Source of the DNA: Alkalihalobacillus pseudalcaliphilus
GTDB lineage: Bacteria > Bacillota > Bacilli > Bacillales > Bacillaceae_D
DNA length: 64,000 nt
Direction of reading: 5' to 3'
NCBI GenBank assembly: GCA_001038565.1
Contig: LFJO01000005.1
Span: 1,052,222 to 1,116,221 of the forward strand
A model generated the notes under the pieces. The model saw nothing but the letters and a program-made list of their open reading frames with translations, ran no database searches and was not told the DNA's origin. Positions 1 to 7,550 of this stretch are shown piece after piece; positions within the stretch are counted from its first letter, which is position 1; every line of letters begins with the position of its first letter. A program made the position numbers and the translations under genes.

Positions 1-133
1 TAAGGGGCAAGAAGTAACAAATAAGCAAACGTCAATCTCAACATATATGATCCACCATAAAGATAAATGGATTTCTCCATCCATAAAGAGCATGATGGAC
101 ATTGTTCAAGAACATGCAAGTCGTTGGGAATAA
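1..133 (+). CDS. C-terminal end of a LysR-type transcriptional regulator (partial)
   Basis: Only the last 43 or so codons are present, read from base 2 to the TAA at 131-133. The tail ends in SMMDIVQEHASRWE, which resembles the end of the LysR-type effector-binding domain. The rest lies outside the window. A strong terminator follows directly, so this gene is not co-transcribed with the resolvase downstream. The family call is a recognition of style from a short tail and could be wrong. Confidence 0.4.
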   Translation, partial: KGQEVTNKQTSISTYMIHHKDKWISPSIKSMMDIVQEHASRWE

Positions 134-158
134 AAAAGAGCTTCTTAGCTCTTTTTTT
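133..158 (+). terminator. Rho-independent terminator
   Basis: Ten-base stem AAAAAGAGCT / AGCTCTTTTT with a TCTT loop, running into a T tract. It closes the LysR-like gene. Confidence 0.85.
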
Positions 159-260
159 ATATCACTAACCTGCTTGCTTGTTTAAGTGTAATTAATCACA
201 ATCTTTATCTGATTTAGTTAAATAAAACAAGCTTTAGAGAAATGAACTAAGGCGAATAGC

Positions 261-320
261 ATCGCAACATTTTTATAAACATCACAACTTTATTCAAAAC
301 ATCGCGACTTTATTTCAAAT
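261..320 (+). repeat. Three tandem 20-bp repeats
   Basis: Three exactly adjacent 20-bp units start at 261, 281 and 301, with consensus ATCGCAACTTTATTCAAAAC and a few mismatches each. They lie 135 bp before the orphan resolvase, in the place where an intact Tn3-type element would have tnpA and the outer part of res. No gene is visible between 160 and 455. Confidence 0.8.
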
Positions 321-367
321 CAACAATTGCAAAGAAATCTACCTCAGCAACACTGTTACATCTGAAA

Positions 368-403
368 ATACGCAATATAAAACCCAAATATACGCAATAT
401 AAA
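368..403 (+). repeat. Two direct 14-bp repeats 22 bp apart
   Basis: ATACGCAATATAAA occurs identically at 368-381 and 390-403, a spacing of two helical turns. This fits a site for a dimeric or cooperative DNA-binding protein just upstream of the TTGACA-like hexamer at 410-415. The bound factor is unknown. Confidence 0.7.
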
Positions 404-416
404 TATCAAATTGACA

Positions 417-440
417 AGTGTCTCATAAGACTTATCTCAA
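417..440 (+). other. Remnant of a Tn3-type res site (resolvase-proximal subsite)
   Basis: GTCTCATAAGAC is a palindromic core that is also present just before the second resolvase (around 55059). Similarity between the two copies begins near base 416. The outer palindrome found at 54999-55024 in the intact transposon has no counterpart here, so the crossover subsite is missing. Confidence 0.6.
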
Positions 441-455
441 AAATGAGGTGATATT

Positions 456-1031
456 TTGCGGAAAATAGGTTATATTCGTGTCAGTTCGACTAGCCAAAAT
501 CCTTCAAGGCAATTTCAGCAGCTGAACGAGATCGGAATGGATATTATATATGAAGAGAAAGTTTCAGGAGCAACAAAGGAACGAGAGCAACTTCAAAAAA
601 TGTTAGAGGATTTACAAAAAGATGACATTATTTATGTGACTGACCTAACTCGGATCACTCGTAGTACACAGGATTTATTTGTATTAATTGATGATATAAG
701 AGGTAAAAAGGCAAGTTTAAAATCATTAAAAGATTCATGGCTAGATTTAACAGAAGATAATCCATACAGCCAATTCTTAATTACGGTAATGGCTGGTGTT
801 AACCAATTAGAGAGAGATCTTATTCGTATGCGACAACGTGAAGGGATTGAGTTAGCTAAAAAGGAAGGAAAGTTTAAAGGACGGTTAAAGAAGTATCATA
901 AAAATCATGCTGGAATGAATTACGCGGTGAAGCTATATAAAGAAGGAAGTATGACTGTAAATCAAATTTGTGAAATTACAAATGTCTCTAGGGCTTCATT
1001 ATATAGAAAGCTATCGGAAGGGAAACAATAA
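456..1031 (+). CDS. tnpR: Tn3-family serine resolvase, orphan copy
   Basis: Serine site-specific recombinase of 191 residues that resolves transposon cointegrates at res. The N-terminal catalytic domain begins KIGYIRVSSTSQNPSRQ; the Ser in RVSSTSQ is the likely nucleophile. The characteristic TDLTRITRS follows, then a C-terminal helix-turn-helix (VNQICEITNVSRASLYRKL). The TTG start is chosen because GAGGTG lies six bases before it and because the second copy at 55097 has the same TTG and leader. The two proteins are nearly identical in sequence. No transposase is found nearby, so this is a remnant of a Tn3-family element whose right end is probably the repeat at 17817. Confidence 0.9.
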   Translation: MRKIGYIRVSSTSQNPSRQFQQLNEIGMDIIYEEKVSGATKEREQLQKMLEDLQKDDIIYVTDLTRITRSTQDLFVLIDDIRGKKASLKSLKDSWLDLTEDNPYSQFLITVMAGVNQLERDLIRMRQREGIELAKKEGKFKGRLKKYHKNHAGMNYAVKLYKEGSMTVNQICEITNVSRASLYRKLSEGKQ

Positions 1032-1333
1032 TCGTTAATTATTCCATTATACGAAGGGCCAGATTGTTGAATATGCGTTACCCTAGAACAAACAGTCAGT
1101 GCTCATTTTTTAACACCAGAATTAGTACAGAATTTATAAAAAGGAATGTCTTGATATATATATATGAATGGTTTTGTGAGTTGATCAAAATGTTCCCGAA
1201 CCGAAAAAAAGGTACAAGGTTATTTTCCATAAGTATCAGTTAAACTAGCCATTAAGAATAGAACAAATAAATATAGAAATATGCTAAAATAATGGTATTA
1301 CCAAAAAAGATATTTATTGGAAAGAGGTTGAAG
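1032..1333. other. Intergenic stretch, no gene recognised
   Basis: About 300 bp of AT-rich sequence between the resolvase and csoR. I see no CsoR box, RNA gene or convincing open frame in it. Confidence 0.6.
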
Positions 1334-1648
1334 GTGTTTGTGACTAACATTCCAGAGCAATCAAATAAATCAACTCAGCGCTCTACTAAGGAAAAAGATC
1401 AATTAATGGGAAGGTTAAAGAGAATTGAGGGGCAAGTTAGAGGAATTCAAAATATGGTCGATAATGATCGATACTGTATAGATATTCTAACTCAAATATC
1501 AGCAATAAATGCTGCAATGAACAAAGTAGGTCTTCAACTATTAGAAAAACATACAAGACATTGTGTTACTGATGCGCTAAAAGATGGAGATGGAGAAGAA
1601 GCTATACAAGAATTAATGGATGTTTTTAAACGATTTACAAAAGCATAA
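1334..1648 (+). CDS. csoR: Copper-sensing transcriptional repressor CsoR
   Basis: Four-helix, DNA-binding Cu(I) sensor of about 104 residues that releases its operators when it binds copper. RLKRIEGQVRGIQ marks the DUF156/CsoR family. The Cu(I) ligands appear as Cys48, His73 and Cys77 (C...HTRHC), the C-H-C pattern of true CsoR rather than the other branches. The GTG at 1334 is preferred because AAAGAGG lies just upstream; an in-frame ATG at 1292 lacks a ribosome site. Three matching operator palindromes lie downstream, before a small ORF, copZ and copA, but none before csoR itself, so csoR appears not to autoregulate. Confidence 0.92.
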   Translation: MFVTNIPEQSNKSTQRSTKEKDQLMGRLKRIEGQVRGIQNMVDNDRYCIDILTQISAINAAMNKVGLQLLEKHTRHCVTDALKDGDGEEAIQELMDVFKRFTKA

Positions 1649-1697
1649 TACCCAATACCAGTAGTAAAATCGACTGGTATTATTTTTGACTCTTGAC

Positions 1698-1714
1698 ATA
1701 CCCTACGGGGGTAT
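1698..1714 (+). promoter_or_regulatory. CsoR operator 1
   Basis: ATACCCTACGGGGGTAT is a 17-bp pseudo-palindrome of the CsoR type (ATACCC...GGGTAT). It overlaps a TTGACA hexamer at 1693-1698 and lies 31 bp before the 44-codon ORF at 1746. Confidence 0.85.
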
Positions 1715-1745
1715 GGTAAATTAGTTATTGAGAGGAGGAAATGTT

Positions 1746-1880
1746 ATGACAGAGTTGTTAAAACTTCCAATAGAAACGTGTTGTAGCAACGCCTTTATAG
1801 CAAATAAAAGCAATATTTCTGAATTTCCAACTGTGCTCATTAGAGGAATGAACAGGTTTGAAAATCAATTAGGGGCATAA
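1746..1880 (+). CDS. 44-residue small protein under a CsoR operator
   Basis: Small ORF preceded by GAGGAGG and by CsoR operator 1, so it is likely copper-induced. The product begins MTELLKLPIETCCSN and contains a Cys-Cys pair but no recognised domain. It may be a genuine small Cu(I)-responsive peptide or the stub of a larger decayed gene: about 180 bp of apparently non-coding DNA follow before the next operator. Conserved homologues would distinguish the two. I do not recognise the family. Confidence 0.45.
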   Translation: MTELLKLPIETCCSNAFIANKSNISEFPTVLIRGMNRFENQLGA

Positions 1881-2018
1881 AAAGTTTAAAGGTGAGTAAA
1901 ACTTATTGTGTCGATATAATAATACAACAAATTTCAACTGTTCAAGCTACAATAGTTGGAATTTCAAAATCGATAAAGTGGAATATTTCTGTTTGAGAAA
2001 TATATGTTTGTTTTTCAT

Positions 2019-2035
2019 ATACCCAACTAGGGTAT
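2019..2035 (+). promoter_or_regulatory. CsoR operator 2
   Basis: ATACCCAACTAGGGTAT, a near-perfect 17-bp CsoR palindrome 28 bp before copZ. Confidence 0.87.
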
Positions 2036-2063
2036 AGTAAATATAAAGGAGGAAGATTTAACG

Positions 2064-2300
2064 ATGCAAAACGTAACTCTTAACGTACAAGGAATGTCTT
2101 GTGGACATTGTGTAAATTCTATAGAAGGTAATGTTGGAAAATTAAATGGAGTCGATTCTGTAAAAGTACATCTTTCCGAAGGAAAAGTAGATGTAACTTT
2201 TGATTCAACAATCTTAAGTTTAAACGAAATTACGGAAATTATTGAAGAACAAGGATATGAAGTAGAAAATGGACCAGCTCAAGGGGAAAGTTGTCATTAA
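2064..2300 (+). CDS. copZ: Copper chaperone CopZ
   Basis: Cytosolic Cu(I) chaperone of 78 residues with one heavy-metal-associated (ferredoxin-like) domain. The metal loop GMSCGHC gives the two Cys ligands, with the His typical of Bacillus CopZ between them. AAAGGAGG precedes the ATG. It is a little longer than B. subtilis CopZ because of a C-terminal tail ending GESCH, which adds another Cys-His pair. It has its own CsoR operator and terminator, so it is a separate copper-induced unit that delivers Cu(I) to CopA or CsoR. Confidence 0.93.
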   Translation: MQNVTLNVQGMSCGHCVNSIEGNVGKLNGVDSVKVHLSEGKVDVTFDSTILSLNEITEIIEEQGYEVENGPAQGESCH

Positions 2301-2308
2301 CAAAATCT

Positions 2309-2343
2309 AGATCGTGCATAATAATAGCACGATCTGTTTTTTT
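2309..2343 (+). terminator. Terminator between copZ and copA
   Basis: Stem AGATCGTGC / GCACGATCT followed by G and seven or more T. With operator 3 directly downstream it separates copZ and copA transcription. Confidence 0.85.
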
Positions 2344-2352
2344 AAACAAAAC

Positions 2353-2369
2353 ATACCCCCATAGGGTAT
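2353..2369 (+). promoter_or_regulatory. CsoR operator 3
   Basis: ATACCCCCATAGGGTAT, a 17-bp CsoR-type palindrome 29 bp before copA. Confidence 0.86.
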
Positions 2370-2397
2370 AAAAAGTTATGAGAAGGAGTGAAACATA

Positions 2398-4836
2398 ATG
2401 TCACAAAAAGAAGCTACACTTCAAATATCGGGGATGACTTGTGCGGCTTGTGCAACAAAAATTGAAAAAACCTTATCTAAAATAGAAGGGGTAGAAAAAG
2501 CAAATGTTAATTTTGCTATTGAAAAAACAAAAGTTGTCTATGATGATGCAAAAACGAATGTAAAAGCATTTGAAGAAAAAATAAATAAACTTGGTTATGA
2601 AGTAGTACATGAAAAGCAAACGTTTGATATTTCTGGAATGACTTGTGCAGCTTGTGCAAATAAGATAGAAAAACGTTTAAGTAAATTGGATGGAGTCTCT
2701 AATACACATGTTAATTTTGCATTAGAAAATGTAACGGTAACTTTTAATCAAGATCAAGTAACTTCTAGTGAAATGATAGAAGCAGTAAAGAAATTAGGAT
2801 ATACCTTAAAGCCCGAAACTTCAAAAGCAGAAACGGCAAGTAATAAGGAAAAAGAGGTGCAGCACCAAACAGGAAAGTTTCTGTTTGCTGCAATTCTGAC
2901 TTTACCTTTGTTATGGACGATGGTAACACATTTTGAGTTCACCTCTTTCCTATACGTACCAGATATGCTGATGAATCCTTGGGTACAGTTAACACTAGCA
3001 ACACCAGTACAATTTATTGCAGGAGCACAGTTTTATTCTGGGGCATATAAAGCCCTTCGAAGTAAAAGTGCCAACATGGATGTATTAATCGCTCTCGGAA
3101 CCACAGTGGCTTTTCTCTACAGTATTTTTCTTGGTTACGAATGGCATGTTGCTGGGCAATTAGGAATGGCAGATCTCTATTTTGAAGCAGCAGCTGTAAT
3201 TATCACATTAGTTATTCTCGGTAAATTGTTTGAAGTACGTGCAAAAGGTAGAACTGGGCAAGCAATTCAAAAATTGTTAGGTATGCAAGCAAAAACGGCT
3301 AGAATCATTCGCGATGGAGAAGAAAAAGAAGTTGCCATAGAAGAAGTGGTTGTAGGTGATCAAGTAGTAGTTCGCCCTGGAGAGAAAGTTCCTGTGGACG
3401 GAAAAATTATTAAAGGACAGTCTGCAGTTGACGAGTCCATGATTACTGGAGAAAGTATTCCAGTTGATAAAAAAGTAAATGATGGAGTAATTGGTTCCAC
3501 TATTAATAAGAATGGCATGTTGTTAGTGGAAGCTACAAAGGTAGGAAAAGATACAGCCTTAGCACAAATTGTGAAGGTTGTAGAAGAAGCACAAGGAAGT
3601 AAAGCAGACATTCAACGTGTTGCAGACAAAGTCTCTGGAGTATTTGTGCCAGTTGTTGTAGTTATCGCTATTGCTACTTTTCTAGTTTGGTATTTCATAG
3701 TTGCACCAGGTGATTTAAGAGCAGCTCTAGTACCGATGATCACAATCTTGGTGATAGCATGTCCATGTGCTCTAGGTTTAGCAACTCCAACTTCTATAAT
3801 GGCTGGCTCTGGGAGAGCAGCAGAACTAGGAGTCCTTTTTAAAGGAGGAGAACACCTAGAAAACACTCGATCCATTAATACAGTAGTTTTAGACAAAACA
3901 GGAACAGTTACAAAAGGAGAGCCAGAGTTAACTGATTTTATATTACAAGATGATTTTTCAGAAGATGAGGTTCTTAAATTAGTTGGATCTGCCGAAAAAA
4001 ATTCGGAACATCCATTGGCAGAAGCTATTGTGAGAGGCGTATTAGAAAAAGGAATTACAGTTGAAGAAGCAGAAGAGTTTGAAGCTATCCCTGGTTTTGG
4101 TATAAGCGCTGTAGTTAACGGAAGAAAGGTTTTTGTAGGCACAAGAAAATTAATGCAACAACAACAAATTAATACCTCCGAACTCGAACAGTCGATGAGT
4201 AAGTTAGAGACTGAAGGAAAAACAGCTATGTTAGTAGCTATTGAACAAAGATTTGCTGGAATTATTGCTGTTGCAGATACAGTTAAAGACACCTCTAAAG
4301 AAGCAATTAAAAGAATGCATGACTTAGGACTAGAAGTAATTATGCTAACAGGTGATAACGAAAGAACGGCAGCAGCGATAGGAAAACAAGTAGGGATTGA
4401 TAGAGTAATCGCGGAAGTAGTGCCGGAACAAAAAGCAGATGAAATTAAGAAACTTCAACAAGAAGGAAAGAAAGTAGCAATGGTTGGTGATGGAATCAAC
4501 GATGCACCAGCATTAGCAGTTGCTGATATTGGTATGGCAATAGGCACGGGTACAGATGTTGCAATTGAAGCCGCAGATATAACTCTCATGCGGGGGGATC
4601 TACACAGTGTAGCAGATAGTATCATAATCAGTAGCAAGACCATGCGTAACATTAAACAAAACTTATTCTTTGCATTCTTCTACAACTCAGCATCTATCCC
4701 TATAGCAGCAATTGGTTTACTTGCCCCATGGGTTGCAGGTGCTGCCATGGCATTTAGTTCGGTATCAGTTGTCCTGAACGCCTTAAGGTTACAACGGTTA
4801 AAATTGGCTAAAGGGGGAGTAGCTAATGTCGATTAA
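2398..4836 (+). CDS. copA: Copper-exporting P1B-type ATPase CopA
   Basis: Cu(I) efflux ATPase of 812 residues. Two N-terminal HMA domains each carry GMTCAAC (about residues 12-18 and 80-86). These are followed by transmembrane helices, the actuator motif (TGES), the CPC copper site in [12 protein letters not shown] near residue 455, the phosphorylation site DKTGT near 499, the P1B-specific HP dipeptide (SEHPLAEA) and [10 protein letters not shown]. Length and architecture match Bacillus CopA. AGAAGGAG precedes the ATG. The next gene overlaps it by 11 bases, implying translational coupling. CsoR operator 3 lies upstream, giving copper induction. Confidence 0.96.
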   Translation: MSQKEATLQISGMTCAACATKIEKTLSKIEGVEKANVNFAIEKTKVVYDDAKTNVKAFEEKINKLGYEVVHEKQTFDISGMTCAACANKIEKRLSKLDGVSNTHVNFALENVTVTFNQDQVTSSEMIEAVKKLGYTLKPETSKAETASNKEKEVQHQTGKFLFAAILTLPLLWTMVTHFEFTSFLYVPDMLMNPWVQLTLATPVQFIAGAQFYSGAYKALRSKSANMDVLIALGTTVAFLYSIFLGYEWHVAGQLGMADLYFEAAAVIITLVILGKLFEVRAKGRTGQAIQKLLGMQAKTARIIRDGEEKEVAIEEVVVGDQVVVRPGEKVPVDGKIIKGQSAVDESMITGESIPVDKKVNDGVIGSTINKNGMLLVEATKVGKDTALAQIVKVVEEAQGSKADIQRVADKVSGVFVPVVVVIAIATFLVWYFIVAPGDLRAALVPMITILVIACPCALGLATPTSIMAGSGRAAELGVLFKGGEHLENTRSINTVVLDKTGTVTKGEPELTDFILQDDFSEDEVLKLVGSAEKNSEHPLAEAIVRGVLEKGITVEEAEEFEAIPGFGISAVVNGRKVFVGTRKLMQQQQINTSELEQSMSKLETEGKTAMLVAIEQRFAGIIAVADTVKDTSKEAIKRMHDLGLEVIMLTGDNERTAAAIGKQVGIDRVIAEVVPEQKADEIKKLQQEGKKVAMVGDGINDAPALAVADIGMAIGTGTDVAIEAADITLMRGDLHSVADSIIISSKTMRNIKQNLFFAFFYNSASIPIAAIGLLAPWVAGAAMAFSSVSVVLNALRLQRLKLAKGGVANVD

Positions 4837-5641
4837 AAAGTGGGTAATCATAGCAAGTGTTTATCTGATTGCGGTATTTGGAGGATATGGACTCCTTACG
4901 GGAGAAAACCCTTTTAAAAGTGGTGCAATGAATCATCAAGAACATGCAGAGGGGCATGAACCAAAAAATGAAAGTGATGGGCATGGCAACCATGCCCATC
5001 AAGAAGATGGCCCTTCTGAAATAGAAGTGAGTGTTTCATATGTAGATAACGAGCTTACTATTGAATTAATGGATGATGAAGGTAATGCACCAACTTTGTC
5101 TATCACACATGAAAAGGAAATGCATGCCATTTTAGTTTCTAGTGATTTAAAAGAATATATTCATCTACATCCGGAAAACAAGGATGATGGCATTTTTGTT
5201 GTTGAGGAAAGTTTAAGTAGTGGACAGTATGAAGTTTTCATTGATATTAAACCGTCTACCAAAAACTATGAGGTGGAAGCAATCCCATTAAACATTGGCG
5301 AAACATCTACCCCAAATGCAAGCCTAACACCAGATGAAGAGTGGACAAAGGATATAGAGGGCAAGAAGGTTACTTTAGAACCTATATCAGCAAAAACGGG
5401 TGAAGAGGTTCTGTTGAAATTTGATCTTCATGGGGAAAAACCCGAAAAGTATCTTGGTGCGTTAGGTCACGTTGTTATTATTGACGAACAAGTTGAGGAT
5501 TTCATTCATGTTCATCCTACTTCAGAGCAAGAGACCAATTTTATCACTCATTTCTCCAAACCTGGACTATATAAAGTTTGGGCAGAATTTAAGTTTGAAG
5601 GAAAGGTAAACGCTTATCCATTCGTCATTGAAGTTCAGTAA
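4826..5641 (+). CDS. Membrane-anchored two-lobed His-rich protein coupled to copA
   Basis: 271 residues. An N-terminal hydrophobic segment ([19 protein letters not shown]) anchors or exports the protein. A His/Met-rich linker ([12 protein letters not shown]...HGNHAHQE) follows, then two similar beta-rich lobes. Lobe 1 has [22 protein letters not shown] and lobe 2 has GALGHVVII...DFIHVHP, each followed by a GxYxVxxx strand. The repeated H-x-H-P with a preceding His suggests two metal sites on the outer face. It overlaps copA by 11 bases, so a role in accepting or buffering exported copper is likely by context. A distant YtkA/cupredoxin-like fold is possible; I know no specific function. Confidence 0.7.
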   Translation: MSIKKWVIIASVYLIAVFGGYGLLTGENPFKSGAMNHQEHAEGHEPKNESDGHGNHAHQEDGPSEIEVSVSYVDNELTIELMDDEGNAPTLSITHEKEMHAILVSSDLKEYIHLHPENKDDGIFVVEESLSSGQYEVFIDIKPSTKNYEVEAIPLNIGETSTPNASLTPDEEWTKDIEGKKVTLEPISAKTGEEVLLKFDLHGEKPEKYLGALGHVVIIDEQVEDFIHVHPTSEQETNFITHFSKPGLYKVWAEFKFEGKVNAYPFVIEVQ

Positions 5642-5773
5642 AGATTCTAGTAAAAGATTTAGAATTTCATGGAGGCCAGGTAGTGATTCTACTTGGCTTT
5701 CCTCAATAAAAATAGAAATTTCCACATCTAAATAAGACGATAAAAAACATTACTTTTGGAGGGAGAGGAGCTA

Positions 5774-6397
5774 ATGACAGTTAAAAAAATCAAATTAGCA
5801 GTAAATGGTGGGATTGCATTTGGAGCAAAGCTAAATGCCAGACAACTTATACTTATTGCTAGTTACATGAACAACGAAGAAGAAGTGGAATTAACCACTT
5901 TTCAACAAATCTATATTGAAGTAGAGGAAGAAAGAGTAGAAGAAATTAAAGAAAAGTTTAATGAGGTGGGACTTTTTTGTTATCCTGTAGGGAATTTTGT
6001 GAAGAGCTTAAGAACTTGTAATTTTTGCAAGGGAGAAGAAGAAGAAGGTATGCCTGTAGCAAAGGAAATAAACAAACGCATTGCTGGAAAGCCAGTTCCT
6101 TTCACATTAAAACCTGCCTATACTGGTTGTCCCGTAGGTTGTGGGGAACCTCTTGTCAATGACATTGGAATAATGAAAAGAAGTGATGCTTATGACTTAT
6201 ATATCGGTGGTCATTCAAAAGGGAAAAATGCTAGAGTTGGCAATTTGGTTTTAGAACAATTAACACCTGAACAACTTTATGAAGCAGTTGATAAGATAAT
6301 CACTATTTATTCGGAAAATGGAAAGAAGAGAGAAGCACTTTTCAAATTTGTTGACCGTTTTGGCTTAGAAAACATAAAAAGTCATTTAGTTAATTAA
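5774..6397 (+). CDS. Short sulfite/nitrite-reductase-like siroheme Fe-S protein
   Basis: About 207 residues. The N-terminal half resembles the ferredoxin-like half-domain of nitrite/sulfite reductases (GGIAFGAKLNARQLILIASY). The Cys pattern is C-x2-C (TCNFCKG) then C-x3-C (GCPVGCGEP), the layout of the siroheme/4Fe-4S cluster domain with an altered first pair. The full enzymes are two to three times longer. ATG 5774 follows AGAGGAG; a TTG at 5756 lies upstream of that site. It sits between two copper-associated His-rich genes, so a role in handling sulfur or nitrogen oxides or in cluster repair under copper stress is conceivable, but the substrate is unknown. Confidence 0.65.
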   Translation: MTVKKIKLAVNGGIAFGAKLNARQLILIASYMNNEEEVELTTFQQIYIEVEEERVEEIKEKFNEVGLFCYPVGNFVKSLRTCNFCKGEEEEGMPVAKEINKRIAGKPVPFTLKPAYTGCPVGCGEPLVNDIGIMKRSDAYDLYIGGHSKGKNARVGNLVLEQLTPEQLYEAVDKIITIYSENGKKREALFKFVDRFGLENIKSHLVN

Positions 6398-6485
6398 TGT
6401 GTAATATTCTTCAACTTGAAAAAACTATAATAAATTTTGTGTTAAAAATTCTATTCTAGAACAAAAATAGAAGGAGAATCTGTTT

Positions 6486-7184
6486 ATGAAAAACCATAAC
6501 GGGCATCTTAATCATGCACATCATCATACAAGTGATACAGGAAATCTACAGAATGAAATTAGTATAAAGGTAAGTTATAACAGAAACCTTTTAATTATTG
6601 AACTAAAAGATAATCATAATCAGGCGCCACAGTTAGAGATTAACCATGAAAAGGAACTTCATTTAATCATTATCAGTTCAGACATGAAAAAATACTTGCA
6701 TTTACATCCTAAAAATATTGGAACTGGTAAATTCGAACAAGAAATAGCCCTAGAAGAAGGTTCTTATAAAATCTTTGTAGATATAAGCCCAAGAGATTTA
6801 ATTTACAGGGTAAAGCCCATTGATTTGAATGTTGGCCATTTAATAAATAATCATAGTCACCATAATTTAGAACCGGATACGAAATTACAAAAGACGATTA
6901 ACAATAAATCTCTAGAACTTCAAATTGATTCGCTTTCAGTAGATCAGCCAACGACCTTAACATACAATTTTCTCGACACACTTCCAGAACCATATTTAGG
7001 AGCACTAGGGCATGTAATAATTATCAATGAAGAAGCTACACAATTTATCCATGTGCACCCTGTTTCCGATGACAAGACAATATTCACCACACAATTCATT
7101 AATCCCGGACTTTATAAAGTTTGGGGAGAATTTAAATTTAATGACCAAGTAATCACCTATCCATTTGTTATAGAAGTGAAGTAA
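6486..7184 (+). CDS. Cytosolic paralogue of the two-lobed His-rich protein
   Basis: 232 residues, clearly homologous along its length to the product of 4826-5641 (HEKELHLIIISSDMKKYLHLHP in lobe 1; GALGHVIIINEEATQFIHVHP in lobe 2; the ending YPFVIEVK), but it lacks the N-terminal membrane segment. It starts directly with a His-rich stretch (HNGHLNHAHHH). With AGAAGGAG before its ATG it is a normal gene rather than a truncated copy. The pair therefore gives the cell an outside and an inside version of one metal-site domain. A Cu(I)/Cu(II) buffer is inferred from context. Confidence 0.68.
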   Translation: MKNHNGHLNHAHHHTSDTGNLQNEISIKVSYNRNLLIIELKDNHNQAPQLEINHEKELHLIIISSDMKKYLHLHPKNIGTGKFEQEIALEEGSYKIFVDISPRDLIYRVKPIDLNVGHLINNHSHHNLEPDTKLQKTINNKSLELQIDSLSVDQPTTLTYNFLDTLPEPYLGALGHVIIINEEATQFIHVHPVSDDKTIFTTQFINPGLYKVWGEFKFNDQVITYPFVIEVK

Positions 7185-7226
7185 ATATATAAAAATAGGA
7201 TGTAGCATTAATGAGGAGGTTTTATC

Positions 7227-7493
7227 ATGAAGTTTGAACTTTATACTCGTCCAACTTGTTCTGATTGCCAAGCAGCGAAGAAGTTTCTTTCTCAAAACAA
7301 TATAGACTTTCTTGAATTTGATTTAACGAAAGTACCAGAAAAAGAAGAAGAATTGAAAAAGGTTTCTGGTGCAAGAATTGTTCCAACGTTTGTTTTTAAA
7401 GAAACTATTCTTGGCCTCCCTAAGAAATCCAAAGTGTTTATAGGATTTGAGAATAATTTTGATGAAATTAAAGGGAAGTTAGGATTAAGCTGA
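7227..7493 (+). CDS. Glutaredoxin-family thiol protein
   Basis: 88 residues with a thioredoxin fold. The redox site is PTCSDCQ near residue 10-16 and the cis-proline region is ARIVPTFVF. GAGGAGG lies before the ATG. Small NrdH/Grx-like proteins reduce disulfides or carry sulfur or metal. In this operon it could restore oxidised Cys in CsoR, CopZ or the Fe-S protein. The C-terminal half is slightly unusual (LGLPKKSKVFIGF). Partner unknown. Confidence 0.75.
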   Translation: MKFELYTRPTCSDCQAAKKFLSQNNIDFLEFDLTKVPEKEEELKKVSGARIVPTFVFKETILGLPKKSKVFIGFENNFDEIKGKLGLS

Positions 7494-7550
7494 GTCTCCA
7501 AAAACAAAAACAGTGGATATGCACCCTGATACCGTGAAGGGGGAAATCAA

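Noticed and set aside
261..403. CRISPR array at the left edge
   Set aside because: Repeats are directly adjacent 20-mers without spacers and no cas genes are present.
3612..4292. 226-codon minus-strand open frame inside copA
   Set aside because: It lies fully opposite a well-conserved P-type ATPase, has no ribosome site and no recognisable motif; it is a shadow of the coding strand.
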